Notes: generated by a model not told the origin, from the sequence alone. DNA of 64,000 nucleotides from Microbacterium sp. Leaf288 (GCF_001422925.1 NZ_LMNI01000001.1:552087-616086), one strand, 5' to 3'; positions 16,173 to 25,416 are shown, counted from the first letter of the stretch. Program-made: numbers and translations.

Positions 16173-17168
16173 GTGACTCAGGCGCAGACGAGATGGGCGG
16201 TCCTCGGGCCGGGGTGGATCAGCCGGGACTTCGTGGTCGGACTGCGGGCATCGGAATACGGGATGCTGCATGCCGTGGGCAGCTCGTCGGCCCCGCGCGC
16301 GGCGGCGTTCGCGGCGGAGCACGGGGCCGAGGCATCCGGAACCTACGACGAGATCCTCGCGCGCGACGACGTCGACGCGGTGTACATCGGGACGGTCCAC
16401 ACGGCCCACGCCGACCTCGCGATCCGTGCTCTCGAAGCGGGCAAGGCCGTGCTGTGCGAGAAGCCCGCGAGTCCGACGCTCGCGGAGGTCGAGCGGATCC
16501 TGGACGCGGCTCAGCGCGCGCAGCGGCCCTTCCTCGAGGCGTTCAAGACGCGCTTCGGCCCCTTCGCCGACGCGCTGCGGGAACTCGCCGCGGGCGGCGA
16601 GTTCGGAGGCCTGGAGCATTTCGGGGGTGCCTTCGGCTTCGACGCCGGAACGCGCGAGGGGCGTCTGTTCGACCCGGCGGTCGGCGGCGGCGCGATCCTC
16701 GACGTCGGCTGCTACCCGCTGGCGCTCGCGATCGACCTCGCGGCCGCGGCCGGACAGCCGATCGACGCGCCGGAGTACCGCAGCTTCCAGGCAGAGCTCG
16801 TCAACGGCGTCGACGGGTGGGCGACCGCTGAGGTCGGTTTCGGCACGGTGACGGCAGAGCTGGCGACGTCGGTGGTCGAGGACCTCTCCGACGTGGCGAT
16901 GCTGTGGTTCGGTGAGACCGAGACCGACGTGCTGCTGCCGAATGTGTGGGGCAGTCGCACCGAGAGCCCGTCGACGCTGATCGTGCGCCGCGGGACCGAC
17001 GAGCGGGTCGTCGAGCTGCCGGTGGTGCAGCCGATGGCCGCCGAGGCCGACGCGCTGTCGCTGGCGCTCGCCGAGGGCCGGCTGGAGGTGCCCGAGATGC
17101 CCTGGGCCCACACGCGTGCCGCGGCTCGCGTGCTCACCGACTGGCGCGCGGCCGCCCTCGCCGGCTGA
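16173..17168 (+). CDS. Gfo/Idh/MocA family oxidoreductase
   Basis: A 331-residue NAD(P)-dependent sugar or cyclitol dehydrogenase type protein. The Rossmann dinucleotide loop is GPGWIS (12-17), the family Lys is in CEKPAS, and the substrate domain has GGGAILDVGCYPL. The GTG start fits the leaderless -10 at 16161-16166. It stands alone, convergent with the GCS2-like gene, so there is no pathway context. Dihydrodiol-, xylose- or inositol-type activity are all possible. Confidence 0.87.
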   Translation: MTQAQTRWAVLGPGWISRDFVVGLRASEYGMLHAVGSSSAPRAAAFAAEHGAEASGTYDEILARDDVDAVYIGTVHTAHADLAIRALEAGKAVLCEKPASPTLAEVERILDAAQRAQRPFLEAFKTRFGPFADALRELAAGGEFGGLEHFGGAFGFDAGTREGRLFDPAVGGGAILDVGCYPLALAIDLAAAAGQPIDAPEYRSFQAELVNGVDGWATAEVGFGTVTAELATSVVEDLSDVAMLWFGETETDVLLPNVWGSRTESPSTLIVRRGTDERVVELPVVQPMAAEADALSLALAEGRLEVPEMPWAHTRAAARVLTDWRAAALAG

Positions 17169-17183
17169 CGGGGTGGGCCCGCG

Positions 17184-18647
17184 TCACTCCCAGGTGTGCA
17201 CGGGCTCGTTCGTGTGCATCGCCTCGCGGTACTCGAGCAGGGTGGCGCGCAGCGCGTCGTAGCGGTCCATGTCGGCCCGGCGATGCATGCGGTCCGTGAA
17301 CCAGCCGGCGCCCGTGACCCCGGTGAGGCATCGTCCTTCGATGATGCCGAGCAGGCGATCTCGGACGGTTGTCTCCACGCCCCACGCCTCGAGACCCCGG
17401 TGCGCCAGCGGCAGCAGGCGCCGCAGCACGAGCTCCGTCGCGGGCACCTGGCCGACGCCGGGCCAGTATTGCTGGGCGTCGATGCCGTCACGGGCGGCGC
17501 TGTGGAAGTTCTCCTCGGCGGCGGTGAACGACAGCTGCGACCACAGCGGCCGGTCGTTCTCGGCGATCGCGCGCACGAGCCCGAAGTAGAACGCGGCGTT
17601 GGCCATGATGTCGGCGACGGTGGGCCCGGCGGCGAGCAGGCGGTTCTCGACCCGCAGGTGCGGCACGCCGTCTGCGACGTCGTAGATCGGGCGGTTCCAC
17701 CGGTAGACCGTGCCGTTGTGCAGGCGCAGCTCCGCGAGGGCCGGGATGCCGCCGTCGTCGAGCACGGCCATCGGGTCGTCGTCGTGGACGATCGGCAGGA
17801 GCGCGGGGAAGTACCGGACGTTCTCCTCGAAGAGATCGAAGACGGAGGTGATCCAGCGCTCGCCGAACCAGACCCGCGGGCGCACGCCCTGCACCTTCAG
17901 CTCTTCGCTGCGGGTGTCGGTCGCCTGCTCGAACAGCGGGATCCGCGTCTCGTGCCACAGCTGCTTGCCCAGCAGATACGGCGAGTTCGCCGACATCGCG
18001 AGCTGCACCCCCGCGATCGCCTGCGAGGCGTTCCAGTACGCCGCGAATGAGTCCGGTGAGGTCTGGACGTGCAGCTGCGTGCTGGTGCAGGCCGCCTCGG
18101 GAAGGATCGAGTCCGCCGTCGTGAGGAGCCGCTCGGGCCCGTCGATCTTGATCAGGATGTCTTCGCCGCGCGCGTCGAGGATCTGCTCGCTGAGCAGCCG
18201 GTACCGCGGATTCGCGCTGATGCTGTCGGGCCGCAGGTGTCCCTCCGCGAGCGTGGGCAGGATGCCGATCATCACGAGGTGCGCGCCGACCGTCGCCGAC
18301 CGCTCCTCGGCATGGTTGAGACTGCGCCGCAGCCCCTCCTCGAAGGTCGTCAGGCCGCCCTCGCGCAGGCGGGCCGGCGGCACGTTGATCTCGATGTTGA
18401 ACTGTCCGAGCTCGGTCTGGAACGCAGCATCCGCTATCGCTTCGAGCGCCTCGGCGTTGCGCAGCGCCGGGTCTCCCGCCTCGTCGACGAGGTTCAGCTC
18501 GACTTCCAGGCCGGTCAGCGGGTCGTCGGTGTCGAAGTGCGCTTCGCGCAGCATGCGCGCGAACACGTCGAGGTTGCGCCGGACCTTCTCGCGATGGCGT
18601 GTGCGGTCGGCGCGGGTGAACTCCTGTGCCGGGACGTCCTCCCCCAT
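17184..18647 (-). CDS. Glutamate-cysteine ligase family 2 (GCS2-like) protein
   Basis: A 487-residue member of the GCS2/YbdK-like carboxylate-amine ligase group. Family hallmarks are GLEVELNLVD near residue 45, the FNIEINVPP strand near 102 and ACTSTQLHVQTS near 185, which line the glutamate and ATP sites. Members join the gamma-carboxyl of glutamate to an amine such as cysteine. Actinobacteria use EgtA for ergothioneine and some make other gamma-glutamyl amides, so the true amine is open. The ATG lies six bases after TAGAGT (18659-18654), a leaderless arrangement. It is monocistronic and convergent with the oxidoreductase gene. Confidence 0.82.
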   Translation of the reverse strand: MGEDVPAQEFTRADRTRHREKVRRNLDVFARMLREAHFDTDDPLTGLEVELNLVDEAGDPALRNAEALEAIADAAFQTELGQFNIEINVPPARLREGGLTTFEEGLRRSLNHAEERSATVGAHLVMIGILPTLAEGHLRPDSISANPRYRLLSEQILDARGEDILIKIDGPERLLTTADSILPEAACTSTQLHVQTSPDSFAAYWNASQAIAGVQLAMSANSPYLLGKQLWHETRIPLFEQATDTRSEELKVQGVRPRVWFGERWITSVFDLFEENVRYFPALLPIVHDDDPMAVLDDGGIPALAELRLHNGTVYRWNRPIYDVADGVPHLRVENRLLAAGPTVADIMANAAFYFGLVRAIAENDRPLWSQLSFTAAEENFHSAARDGIDAQQYWPGVGQVPATELVLRRLLPLAHRGLEAWGVETTVRDRLLGIIEGRCLTGVTGAGWFTDRMHRRADMDRYDALRATLLEYREAMHTNEPVHTWE

Positions 18648-18653
18648 GGCGGA

Positions 18654-18659
18654 ACTCTA
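18654..18659 (-). promoter_or_regulatory. -10 hexamer TAGAGT, leaderless type
   Basis: TAGAGT on the minus strand is six bases before the ATG of the GCS2-like gene. Confidence 0.5.
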
Positions 18660-18682
18660 GCGAGCCCCGGGCGTTTGCGCGC

Positions 18683-19789
18683 CTAAGCGCCGCGGGGCGG
18701 AGCGGTCGAGCCGCGGACGTTCAGCGTGGGGTTGAGCACGACGCGGTGCACCGGGCGTGTGGGGTCCTCGATGCGCCGCGCCAGCAGGTCGACGGCCGCC
18801 CGGCCGACGGAGTGGCGGGGCGGGCTCACGGCGGTGAGCGCGGGCGTGAAGAGCTCGGCCACCTCGTCGTCGTAGGCGACGACCGAGAGGTCGCCGGGCA
18901 CCGAGATCCCCCGGTTCAGCGCGAGATCGACGAAGGCCATCGCCTCGGGGTCGGAGTGCACCAGGATCGCCGTGACCGAATTCGACAGCGCGGCGTCGAG
19001 CGTGGCGTCGACGACCGCCGAGAAGTCGGGGCTCGTGCGCGGTGGCAGGCTCGTCTCGAAGTGGTCCGACGGGGTGAGGCCGAGCTCGAGGCAGGCGGCC
19101 TGCCAGCCGGCGGCGATCTTGCGCGAGGTCGGCGAGTCCCGCGCGATGATCAGCCCGACGCGGCGGTGGCCGAGCGAGGCGAGGTGCCGGGCCGCCAGCA
19201 CGGCGCCGAGCGCGTGGTCGGTCGTGACGTTCTCGACGGGGCTGCCGTCCGGCAGCACCACCGCGTCGCGCTCGACCAGCACGTTGGGGACACCGCATTC
19301 GGCGAGCCACTGCACGACGTCCTGCGCGTGGGGCGTGTCGGTGTTCGGTGCGACGACGAGCCCGCGCACACCCTCGGTGTGGACGAGCCGCTCCAGCACC
19401 GGGCGCTCGTCCTGCAGCTCGTACGACGCGCCGCGCAGCACGACGCGCAGACCGTGGCGCGTCGCCTCGGTCTCGGCGCCGCGCACGACGCTCGGCCAGT
19501 AGAAGCTCAGCGACGGCACGAGCATCGCGATCGATCCGGTACGGGTGGCGGCGAGCGGATGCCCGGGCTCGACGTCGTCGAATCCCCCGGCGGGAGGCAC
19601 GGCGCCGCCGTGGACGCGCACGAGCAGGCCTTCGCGCTCCATCTGGGCGAGGTCGCGGCGCAGCGTCACCGGGGCGACGCCGAGCTCGTCCATGAGCTGC
19701 GCGACCCGCACGGCGCCGTCGCGCTCGAGCGTGGCCATCACGTGCGCCCGCCGTTCCGCGGCCAGCAGCGCCGGAGTCTGGTCGGTCAT
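18683..19789 (-). CDS. Hybrid regulator: DeoR helix-turn-helix plus LacI-type sugar-binding domain
   Basis: 368 residues. The first 60 are a DeoR-type winged helix (RRAHVMATLERDGAVRVAQL then VAPVTLRRDL); residues about 85-355 are a periplasmic-binding-like effector domain as in LacI repressors (IAMLVPSLSFYWPSVVRGAE, VAYDDEVAELFTPALTAV, and a final AVDLLARRI). Sugar-responsive repression is expected. Its ATG overlaps the stop of the lyase gene (ATGA), so the two form an operon, and it probably controls the divergent promoter region at 21781-21977. The inducer is likely an oligosaccharide or an intermediate such as KDG. Confidence 0.88.
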   Translation of the reverse strand: MTDQTPALLAAERRAHVMATLERDGAVRVAQLMDELGVAPVTLRRDLAQMEREGLLVRVHGGAVPPAGGFDDVEPGHPLAATRTGSIAMLVPSLSFYWPSVVRGAETEATRHGLRVVLRGASYELQDERPVLERLVHTEGVRGLVVAPNTDTPHAQDVVQWLAECGVPNVLVERDAVVLPDGSPVENVTTDHALGAVLAARHLASLGHRRVGLIIARDSPTSRKIAAGWQAACLELGLTPSDHFETSLPPRTSPDFSAVVDATLDAALSNSVTAILVHSDPEAMAFVDLALNRGISVPGDLSVVAYDDEVAELFTPALTAVSPPRHSVGRAAVDLLARRIEDPTRPVHRVVLNPTLNVRGSTAPPRGA

Positions 19790-21780
19790 CGGGCGTCCTC
19801 CGCGTTCGTCAGGTCCAGTTCTACCGTGACGGCGACCGAGTCGGCCGTCGTCACGTCAAGATCGAGCCGGGTGAGTCGCGCGCCCCACACGCCGGACAGC
19901 ACCGGGTCGTCGAGCTCTCGCACCACGAGAGACGCCTCCACGCCCGCCGGCCACGAGATGCGGACGGGCGTCGCGCCGTCGAGCGGCGTGACGATGACGG
20001 ATGCTGCGTCCCTGCGCACGTCGCCGGCCAGCAGCATCCGCACCTGGGACTTCTCGTCCGTCCGGGGCGTTTCGACAGGCTCGGCGACCGAAGCCGGCCA
20101 CGCGTCCTCGATCACGACGCGCCGCGTCTCGCGCTCGAGGCGCACCGTGCGCCGCCACGGCGCCGCGCCGGCGTACGCACCCGAGAGGTCGAGCGACAGC
20201 GACGCGTCATCGACGGACACCTCGACGTCGGATGCTGCGAACTCGGCGCCGGGGCTCTGCTCGACACCGCCGATCACGGGCACGTTGTGCCACCCGCTCT
20301 GCATCGTCCAGATGTCGTAGCGGCTGGGGCCGAAGGTCTGCAGGGTGTACGTCGGCCGGCCCGCGTCGACGATGACGGGCACGCCGTCCGACGCGACGAC
20401 GAACGAGCCGACGTCGTTGTGGTTGTGGTGCTCGCCGTTGTGCCCGCCCTTGACGGCGACCGTCAGGCCCCGCGCAGTCCCGCTGTGCTCACGGGCCAGC
20501 AGCACCTCGGTCGAGGGCAGCCAGACGTCGCGCGGGAACGGCGACGTCTCGCGTGCCGCGCCCACCCAGGCCGGATCCGTGATGCCGCGCAGCAGGCGCC
20601 CCAAGCCCTCGTGCTCGGTGGCCGCGGGCGTGCCGGCGTGACGATGCGACGCAGCATGGGCGGCAGCATCCGTGTCCCCGGTGTTCCGCGCCGCACGATG
20701 CAAGGCGTGCCACGGCTGCCGGTCCGTGATGCGCGCCTGTCCGTCGGCGAGGTTCAGGTACCAGTCGCCGCCGAGGTGCATGCGGTGCGGGAAGGCGACG
20801 GTCTCGCGCAGCGCCGGGATGCCGGAGGCGTCGAGCACTCCCCCGGTCGCGTGGCGCACGATGTCGAGGGCTTCAAGGGCGCGGCACGCGCCGTTCCACC
20901 AGTACGCGTACCCCTCGTCGATGGCGCCGTCGGCCGGCAGCACCGAGACGTATCGGTCGATGCCCTCGATGGCCAGGGCGACGATGCGCGCCCGCTCGTC
21001 GGCTTCGGCCGGGTCGTCGAGCAGCCGCAGCGCCGCGGTGATCACGTTGCCGTGGATCCACGGGTTCCAGTTGTGCACGTCGCCGTCGAGGCCGATCCAG
21101 TGCCAGTCGCGGCGCTCGATGAACGGCTGGAACACGCGCACGCGCGCCTCGTGGCGGATGCGGGAACGGATGCCGGGGTACCGGGCTTCGAGCCGTGCAC
21201 CGAGGAGCTGGTCGACCCACGTGAGCAGGGCGACCGCCTCGCCCGCGCCGAGGTCGAGGTACGGGGCGGTCACCGTCGGGAGGACGGATCCGCGCTCTCG
21301 GAAGGCGTCGTCGTGGGCCGGCCAGCACCACGTGCTCTGCTCGCAGATCAGCCAGACGCCGTCGAGCACCTCGGCGAGCCACGCGGGGCCGAGCTCGGGG
21401 TCGTCGGCGTGGTGCGCGGCGGCGATCGCGGCGCGGGCCAGGCGGAACTGGCGCTCGAAGACGACGGTCTCCCACCCGACGCGGTCGCCGTCGTCGTGGA
21501 TGCGCGCCGCGGCGGTGGCGAGGGGGACGCCCCACGGGCGGCCGAGATCCGCGTGGGCCCGGGCGAGGACGTCGGCGACGGCGACAGGATCGGCGCTGCC
21601 GTCAGGTCCCCAGACGGTGCGGTCCTCGGCGGGTGCCACCGGGAGTGCGCGCTCGGACTCCTCGAGGAGGGAGGCGAGTGCCGCGCCGAAACCGGCGGCG
21701 TCGATGCCGGCCTGCCGATGGTAGGCGGCGGCCAGCTCACCCTGGAACGTCGCGGGAGAGGCATCCGTCGCGGTCGTCAA
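19786..21780 (-). CDS. Heparinase II/III family polysaccharide lyase-like protein
   Basis: A 664-residue protein with an (alpha/alpha) barrel N-terminal half (for example WHWIGLDGDVHNWNPWIHGN, about 225-245) and a C-terminal beta-sandwich carrying the heparinase II/III motif HNGEHHNHNDVGSF. Members cleave uronic-acid polymers by beta-elimination, leaving a 4,5-unsaturated uronate. There is no signal peptide, so it should work in the cytosol on imported oligosaccharides. The open frame starts at 21819, but TTG at 21780 is the better start because GAGGAGG lies five bases upstream. It overlaps the regulator gene and is divergent from the DUF2264 gene. The polymer (pectin, glycosaminoglycan, bacterial exopolysaccharide) is not determined. 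Confidence 0.85.
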   Translation of the reverse strand: MTTATDASPATFQGELAAAYHRQAGIDAAGFGAALASLLEESERALPVAPAEDRTVWGPDGSADPVAVADVLARAHADLGRPWGVPLATAAARIHDDGDRVGWETVVFERQFRLARAAIAAAHHADDPELGPAWLAEVLDGVWLICEQSTWCWPAHDDAFRERGSVLPTVTAPYLDLGAGEAVALLTWVDQLLGARLEARYPGIRSRIRHEARVRVFQPFIERRDWHWIGLDGDVHNWNPWIHGNVITAALRLLDDPAEADERARIVALAIEGIDRYVSVLPADGAIDEGYAYWWNGACRALEALDIVRHATGGVLDASGIPALRETVAFPHRMHLGGDWYLNLADGQARITDRQPWHALHRAARNTGDTDAAAHAASHRHAGTPAATEHEGLGRLLRGITDPAWVGAARETSPFPRDVWLPSTEVLLAREHSGTARGLTVAVKGGHNGEHHNHNDVGSFVVASDGVPVIVDAGRPTYTLQTFGPSRYDIWTMQSGWHNVPVIGGVEQSPGAEFAASDVEVSVDDASLSLDLSGAYAGAAPWRRTVRLERETRRVVIEDAWPASVAEPVETPRTDEKSQVRMLLAGDVRRDAASVIVTPLDGATPVRISWPAGVEASLVVRELDDPVLSGVWGARLTRLDLDVTTADSVAVTVELDLTNAEDAR

Positions 21781-21832
21781 GGTTCCTCCTCGTTGATTCA
21801 CCATGGGTGGGGGATCCACCCGCAGTGAGGCT

Positions 21833-21869
21833 CGTTATGAACCCAAAGCGATCATAAACGATCATAACG
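21833..21869. promoter_or_regulatory. Operator-like repeats in the divergent control region of the polysaccharide locus
   Basis: CGTTATG (21833-21839) and CATAACG (21863-21869) are inverted arms. Between and overlapping them CGATCATAA occurs twice in direct repeat (from 21849 and 21859). The 197-bp gap 21781-21977 is markedly AT-rich and separates the lyase/regulator operon from the import operon, so these repeats are the best candidate binding sites for the hybrid regulator. Confidence 0.55.
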
Positions 21870-21883
21870 AATCTCAAACAACC

Positions 21884-21912
21884 TTGCAATGAACGAATTG
21901 GGTTGCTACAGT
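21884..21912 (+). promoter_or_regulatory. Sigma-A-type promoter of the import/catabolic operon
   Basis: TTGCAA (21884-21889) and TACAGT (21907-21912) are separated by exactly 17 bases. Transcription would start near 21919 and read into the DUF2264 gene. Confidence 0.65.
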
Positions 21913-21977
21913 CCCAAACGTTCGCTTTCCGCTGATCTGATTCCGGCGGCGAGAAGAAGGCATCAAGGGAGATCCCA

Positions 21978-24059
21978 GTGACGGTCCAGCAGCCCACCAC
22001 GTCGGCGCACATCGCGACGGGCTTCGATTGGACACGCGACGAATGGCTCGCCTACGCCGACCGCCTGCTCGACACCGCCCGCACCCACGCGTCGCCCGGT
22101 GCCGGCCGCATCCACTTCCCGGGCGCGGAGGGCGGCTACGGCCACGCCGTCGACGGGCTCGAGGGGTTCGCCCGCACCTTCCTCCTCGCCGGATTCCGCA
22201 TCGCGGGGGCGCGTGGGCAGGGTACCGAGGAGCTCGCCGACTTCTACCGCCGCGGAATCGTGACGGGCGTCGACCCCGAGGCCGAAGACCGCTGGGTCCG
22301 TCTCGAAGAGCACGCGCAGGCCAAGGTCGAGGCGGCATCGCTCGCGCTCGTGCTCGACATGACGCGCCCGTGGATCTGGGACCGCCTCGACGCTCTCACC
22401 CAGCAGCGCGTCATCGACTACCTCGCTCCCGTCGTGGGCGATGCGACGTACCCCAAGACGAACTGGCTGTGGTTCCGCGTCGTCGTCCAGACGTTCCTCC
22501 GTTCGGTCGGCGGGCCCTGGTCGCAGGGCGACATCGCCGACGACCTCGCGCTGCACGATGTGCTCGTGCGCGAGGACGGCTGGATCTCGGACGGCTTCGA
22601 GCGCTCGTACGACCACTACGTCGGCTGGGCCCTGCACACCTACCCCGTGCTGTGGTCGCGCATGCGGGGCGCTGAAGAGCTCGCCGCCGGCCGCACGCCC
22701 GGCGACATCGCGCGCCTCGACCGCTTCCTGCAGGACGCGGTCACCCTCGTCGGCGCCGACGGCTCGCCGCTCGTGCAGGGCCGCAGCCTCATCTACCGCT
22801 TCGCCGCCGCCGCCCCGTTCTGGGTCGGCGCGATCGCCGAGGTCCCGTCCGTGCCGCTCGGGCAGCTGCGACGTGCGGCGAACGCCGTGGTCGCGCACTT
22901 CGACGACGCCGGCGTTCCGACGGCGGACGGCGTGCTCACCATGGGGTGGCACCACGAGTGGCGCGAGCTCGCCCAGTCCTACTCGGGCCCGGGTTCGCCG
23001 TACTGGGCCGTGAAGGGCCTCCTCGGCATCGCGCTCCCCGCGGACCACCCGGTGTGGGCCGCCGAGACCGAGCCGCTGCCGATCGAGTCGGGCGACGAGC
23101 TGCGCACCGTGCGCCCTGCCGGTTGGGTGATCTCGGGCACGCGGGCCGACGGCATCGTGCGCATCGTCAACCACGGCACCGACCACGCCGCAGGCGGCAG
23201 CCTCGTCGGCGACTCGCCCCTCTACGCCCGCATCGGGTACGCGACGGCGGCGGGCCCGCTCGCGAACCAGCGCGCGTTCGAGGAGCCCCTCGAGCAGTCC
23301 GTCGCCCTGGTGGACGCCGCCGGCCGCGCGACGCACCGCGCGGCGATGGACCTCATCGATGTGCGGGTGCAGGACGACGAGGGCGGCCGCGTCGGCATCG
23401 CCGCGTCCGTCTCGCGCGCCCACTGGATCGACCTCCGCCCGTCGGCCCAGCGCCACGGCTCCGGCATCGACGGCGAGATCGAGATCGCCGGCCTCGTCGA
23501 GGTGCACTCGCTCGTGCGCGGCCCGTGGGAGGTGCGCCTCGTCCGCGTCGCCGCGCTCGAATCCCGCGTCGACGCCGCGTCGCTCCGCCTCCGCGTGGGG
23601 GGCTGGGCTCTGGCAGACGCCCACACCCCGCGCTCCTCAATTGAGGAGCTGAGCCGAGATGAGGGAGCACACGCCGGGTCGGCCTCCGCCTCTCAGCTCT
23701 CGTCCTCAGATGAGGATGCAGGAGGTGGCACGGATGCTGCCGCCTCGGTCGTCGCGAAGGGGCTGAGCAGCAGCATCCGTCCCCTCCTCGGCGACGGTGA
23801 GGCGAGCATCGAGACGCGCGAGGACGCCAGCCCGCTGGGGCCCGTCGCCGGTGTGCCGCTCGTGTCGTTCCCGGTCGAGCCGGGCACGTGGAGCGCGACG
23901 CTCGTGGAGCTCACCACCGAAGACCTCGCATCGCCCGCCGATGCCGCACAGGTCGTCCTCGACGAGGACGGCGACCAGACCACCGCCACGGTCACCTGGC
24001 CGGACGGAACGGCGACCACGAGTCGCCTTGCACACCCCGGATCCCCCGCGAACCGGTAA
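21978..24059 (+). CDS. DUF2264 domain protein
   Basis: A 693-residue cytosolic protein with an N-terminal alpha/alpha-barrel DUF2264 domain (about 15-370; segments YGHAVDGLEGFARTFLLAGF and TNWLWFRVVVQTFLRS) and a C-terminal beta-rich domain. The family is found in polysaccharide-utilisation loci beside lyases and unsaturated uronyl hydrolases, where a hydrolase or lyase-helper role is suspected but not proven. The GTG start follows GGGAGATCCC. Residues about 552-600 are a Ser-rich insertion with unusual codons (ATT, TCA, CGA, GGA, TCT) and three DNA palindromes that look foreign to the gene. It is the first gene of the rightward operon. Confidence 0.85.
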   Translation: MTVQQPTTSAHIATGFDWTRDEWLAYADRLLDTARTHASPGAGRIHFPGAEGGYGHAVDGLEGFARTFLLAGFRIAGARGQGTEELADFYRRGIVTGVDPEAEDRWVRLEEHAQAKVEAASLALVLDMTRPWIWDRLDALTQQRVIDYLAPVVGDATYPKTNWLWFRVVVQTFLRSVGGPWSQGDIADDLALHDVLVREDGWISDGFERSYDHYVGWALHTYPVLWSRMRGAEELAAGRTPGDIARLDRFLQDAVTLVGADGSPLVQGRSLIYRFAAAAPFWVGAIAEVPSVPLGQLRRAANAVVAHFDDAGVPTADGVLTMGWHHEWRELAQSYSGPGSPYWAVKGLLGIALPADHPVWAAETEPLPIESGDELRTVRPAGWVISGTRADGIVRIVNHGTDHAAGGSLVGDSPLYARIGYATAAGPLANQRAFEEPLEQSVALVDAAGRATHRAAMDLIDVRVQDDEGGRVGIAASVSRAHWIDLRPSAQRHGSGIDGEIEIAGLVEVHSLVRGPWEVRLVRVAALESRVDAASLRLRVGGWALADAHTPRSSIEELSRDEGAHAGSASASQLSSSDEDAGGGTDAAASVVAKGLSSSIRPLLGDGEASIETREDASPLGPVAGVPLVSFPVEPGTWSATLVELTTEDLASPADAAQVVLDEDGDQTTATVTWPDGTATTSRLAHPGSPANR
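23632..23716. repeat. Palindrome-rich in-frame insertion inside the DUF2264 gene
   Basis: This stretch contains the perfect 18-bp palindrome GCTCCTCAATTGAGGAGC (23632-23649), the pair GAGCTGAG (23646-23653) and CTCAGCTC (23692-23699), and TCCTCAGATGAGGA (23703-23716). It keeps the reading frame but encodes a Ser/Asp/Glu-rich loop using codons rare in this genome. Confidence 0.6.
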
Positions 24060-24108
24060 CCCGATGGGCCCGAGGACGGGTCCGCAATCACAAAGGAGTA
24101 CCCCCAGA

Positions 24109-25416
24109 ATGAAGCGCTCATACGCTGCCGCGGCCGGCATCGCCGTGGTCGCAACGCTCGCTCTCGCCGGCTGCAGTGGCGGCGGCGACGACGCGGCCGC
24201 GCCCGAGGAGTCGTCGGGTCCGGTCACGCTCTCCCTCTCGGGCTGGAGCCTCGACACGACGCCGGAGTTCCAGGCGCTCGCCGACGCGTTCCACGAGGAG
24301 AACCCCGACATCACGGTCGAGCTCAAGGGCTACGACGCGGCGGAGTACAACACGCTGCTCACCGCCGACCTCGCTGCGGGCTCCGGCCCTGACATCATCA
24401 CGCAGAAGGAGGTCAAGTTCGTCCCGACGTTCGTCGAGGGCGGCCAGCTCCTCGACGTGTCGGATGTCGAGCTGCCCGACGGCATCAGCGGCGCCAAGTC
24501 GTACGAGGTCGACGGCACGGCGTACGCGGTGCCCTACCGCAACGACTCGTGGGTCCTGTACTACAACAAGGCCCTCTTCGACCAGGCCGGCGTCGAGTAC
24601 CCCGACGGCTCGTGGACGTGGGACGACTACAGCGACGCCGCGGCGGCGCTGACCGAGGGCATCGCCGCTGCGGGCGGTTCGGCCAAGGGCGCGTACCTCC
24701 ACAACTGGCAGTCGACCGTCCAGGGCTTCGCGAACGCGCAGTCCGACGGCGACATCCTCAAGGGCGAGTACGAGTACATGGAGCCGTTCTACGACAACGT
24801 GCTCGCACTGCAGTCGGCCGGCGACCAGGTGGACTTCAACACCGCCAAGGCGAACCAGCTCACCTACCAGGGCGAGTTCGGCAAGCAGAACGCCGCGATG
24901 CTCCAGATGGGCACGTGGTTCGTCGCGACGCTGATCGCGCAGCAGGCCTCGGGCGACGCCGACGACTTCGAGTGGGGCATCGCACCGATCCCGCAGGTCT
25001 CGTCGAAGACCGCGGGTCTGGAGAACACCCCCGTGACCTTCGGCGACCCGACCGGCTTCGGCATCAACGCCGGCATCGACGAGTCGAAGGTGGCCGCGGC
25101 CAAGAAGTTCCTCGCCTTCGCGGCCGGTGAAGAGGGCGCCCAGGTGCTCGCGAACATCGGCATCACCCCGGCGCTGCTGACGGACTCGGTCGTCGAGACC
25201 TACTTCTCGGTCGACGGGGCTCCCACCGACGACCTGTCGAAGTTCGCGTACTCGACGCACGAGGTGCACCCGGAGAACCCGACGTCGAGCAAGACGGCGG
25301 CGATCCAGGGCATCCTCGGCGACATGCACACCGCGATCATGTCGGGCTCCAAGAGCGTCTCGGACGCCATCAAGGAGGCCCAGGACCGCGTGGCCAACGA
25401 GGTCGGCACCGACTGA
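24109..25416 (+). CDS. ABC transporter sugar-binding lipoprotein
   Basis: 435 residues with a lipoprotein signal (MKRS then LALAGC, Cys22) and an extracellular sugar-binding family 1 domain (for example VDGTAYAVPYRNDSWVLYYN and MGTWFVATLIAQQ). It captures the oligosaccharide outside the cell and feeds the two permeases that follow. AAAGGAG stands a suitable distance ahead of ATG 24109. A hairpin between this gene and the permeases probably keeps this protein more abundant than the membrane parts. No ATPase gene is present in the locus, so a shared MsmK/MsiK-type ATPase elsewhere must power import. Confidence 0.92.
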   Translation: MKRSYAAAAGIAVVATLALAGCSGGGDDAAAPEESSGPVTLSLSGWSLDTTPEFQALADAFHEENPDITVELKGYDAAEYNTLLTADLAAGSGPDIITQKEVKFVPTFVEGGQLLDVSDVELPDGISGAKSYEVDGTAYAVPYRNDSWVLYYNKALFDQAGVEYPDGSWTWDDYSDAAAALTEGIAAAGGSAKGAYLHNWQSTVQGFANAQSDGDILKGEYEYMEPFYDNVLALQSAGDQVDFNTAKANQLTYQGEFGKQNAAMLQMGTWFVATLIAQQASGDADDFEWGIAPIPQVSSKTAGLENTPVTFGDPTGFGINAGIDESKVAAAKKFLAFAAGEEGAQVLANIGITPALLTDSVVETYFSVDGAPTDDLSKFAYSTHEVHPENPTSSKTAAIQGILGDMHTAIMSGSKSVSDAIKEAQDRVANEVGTD

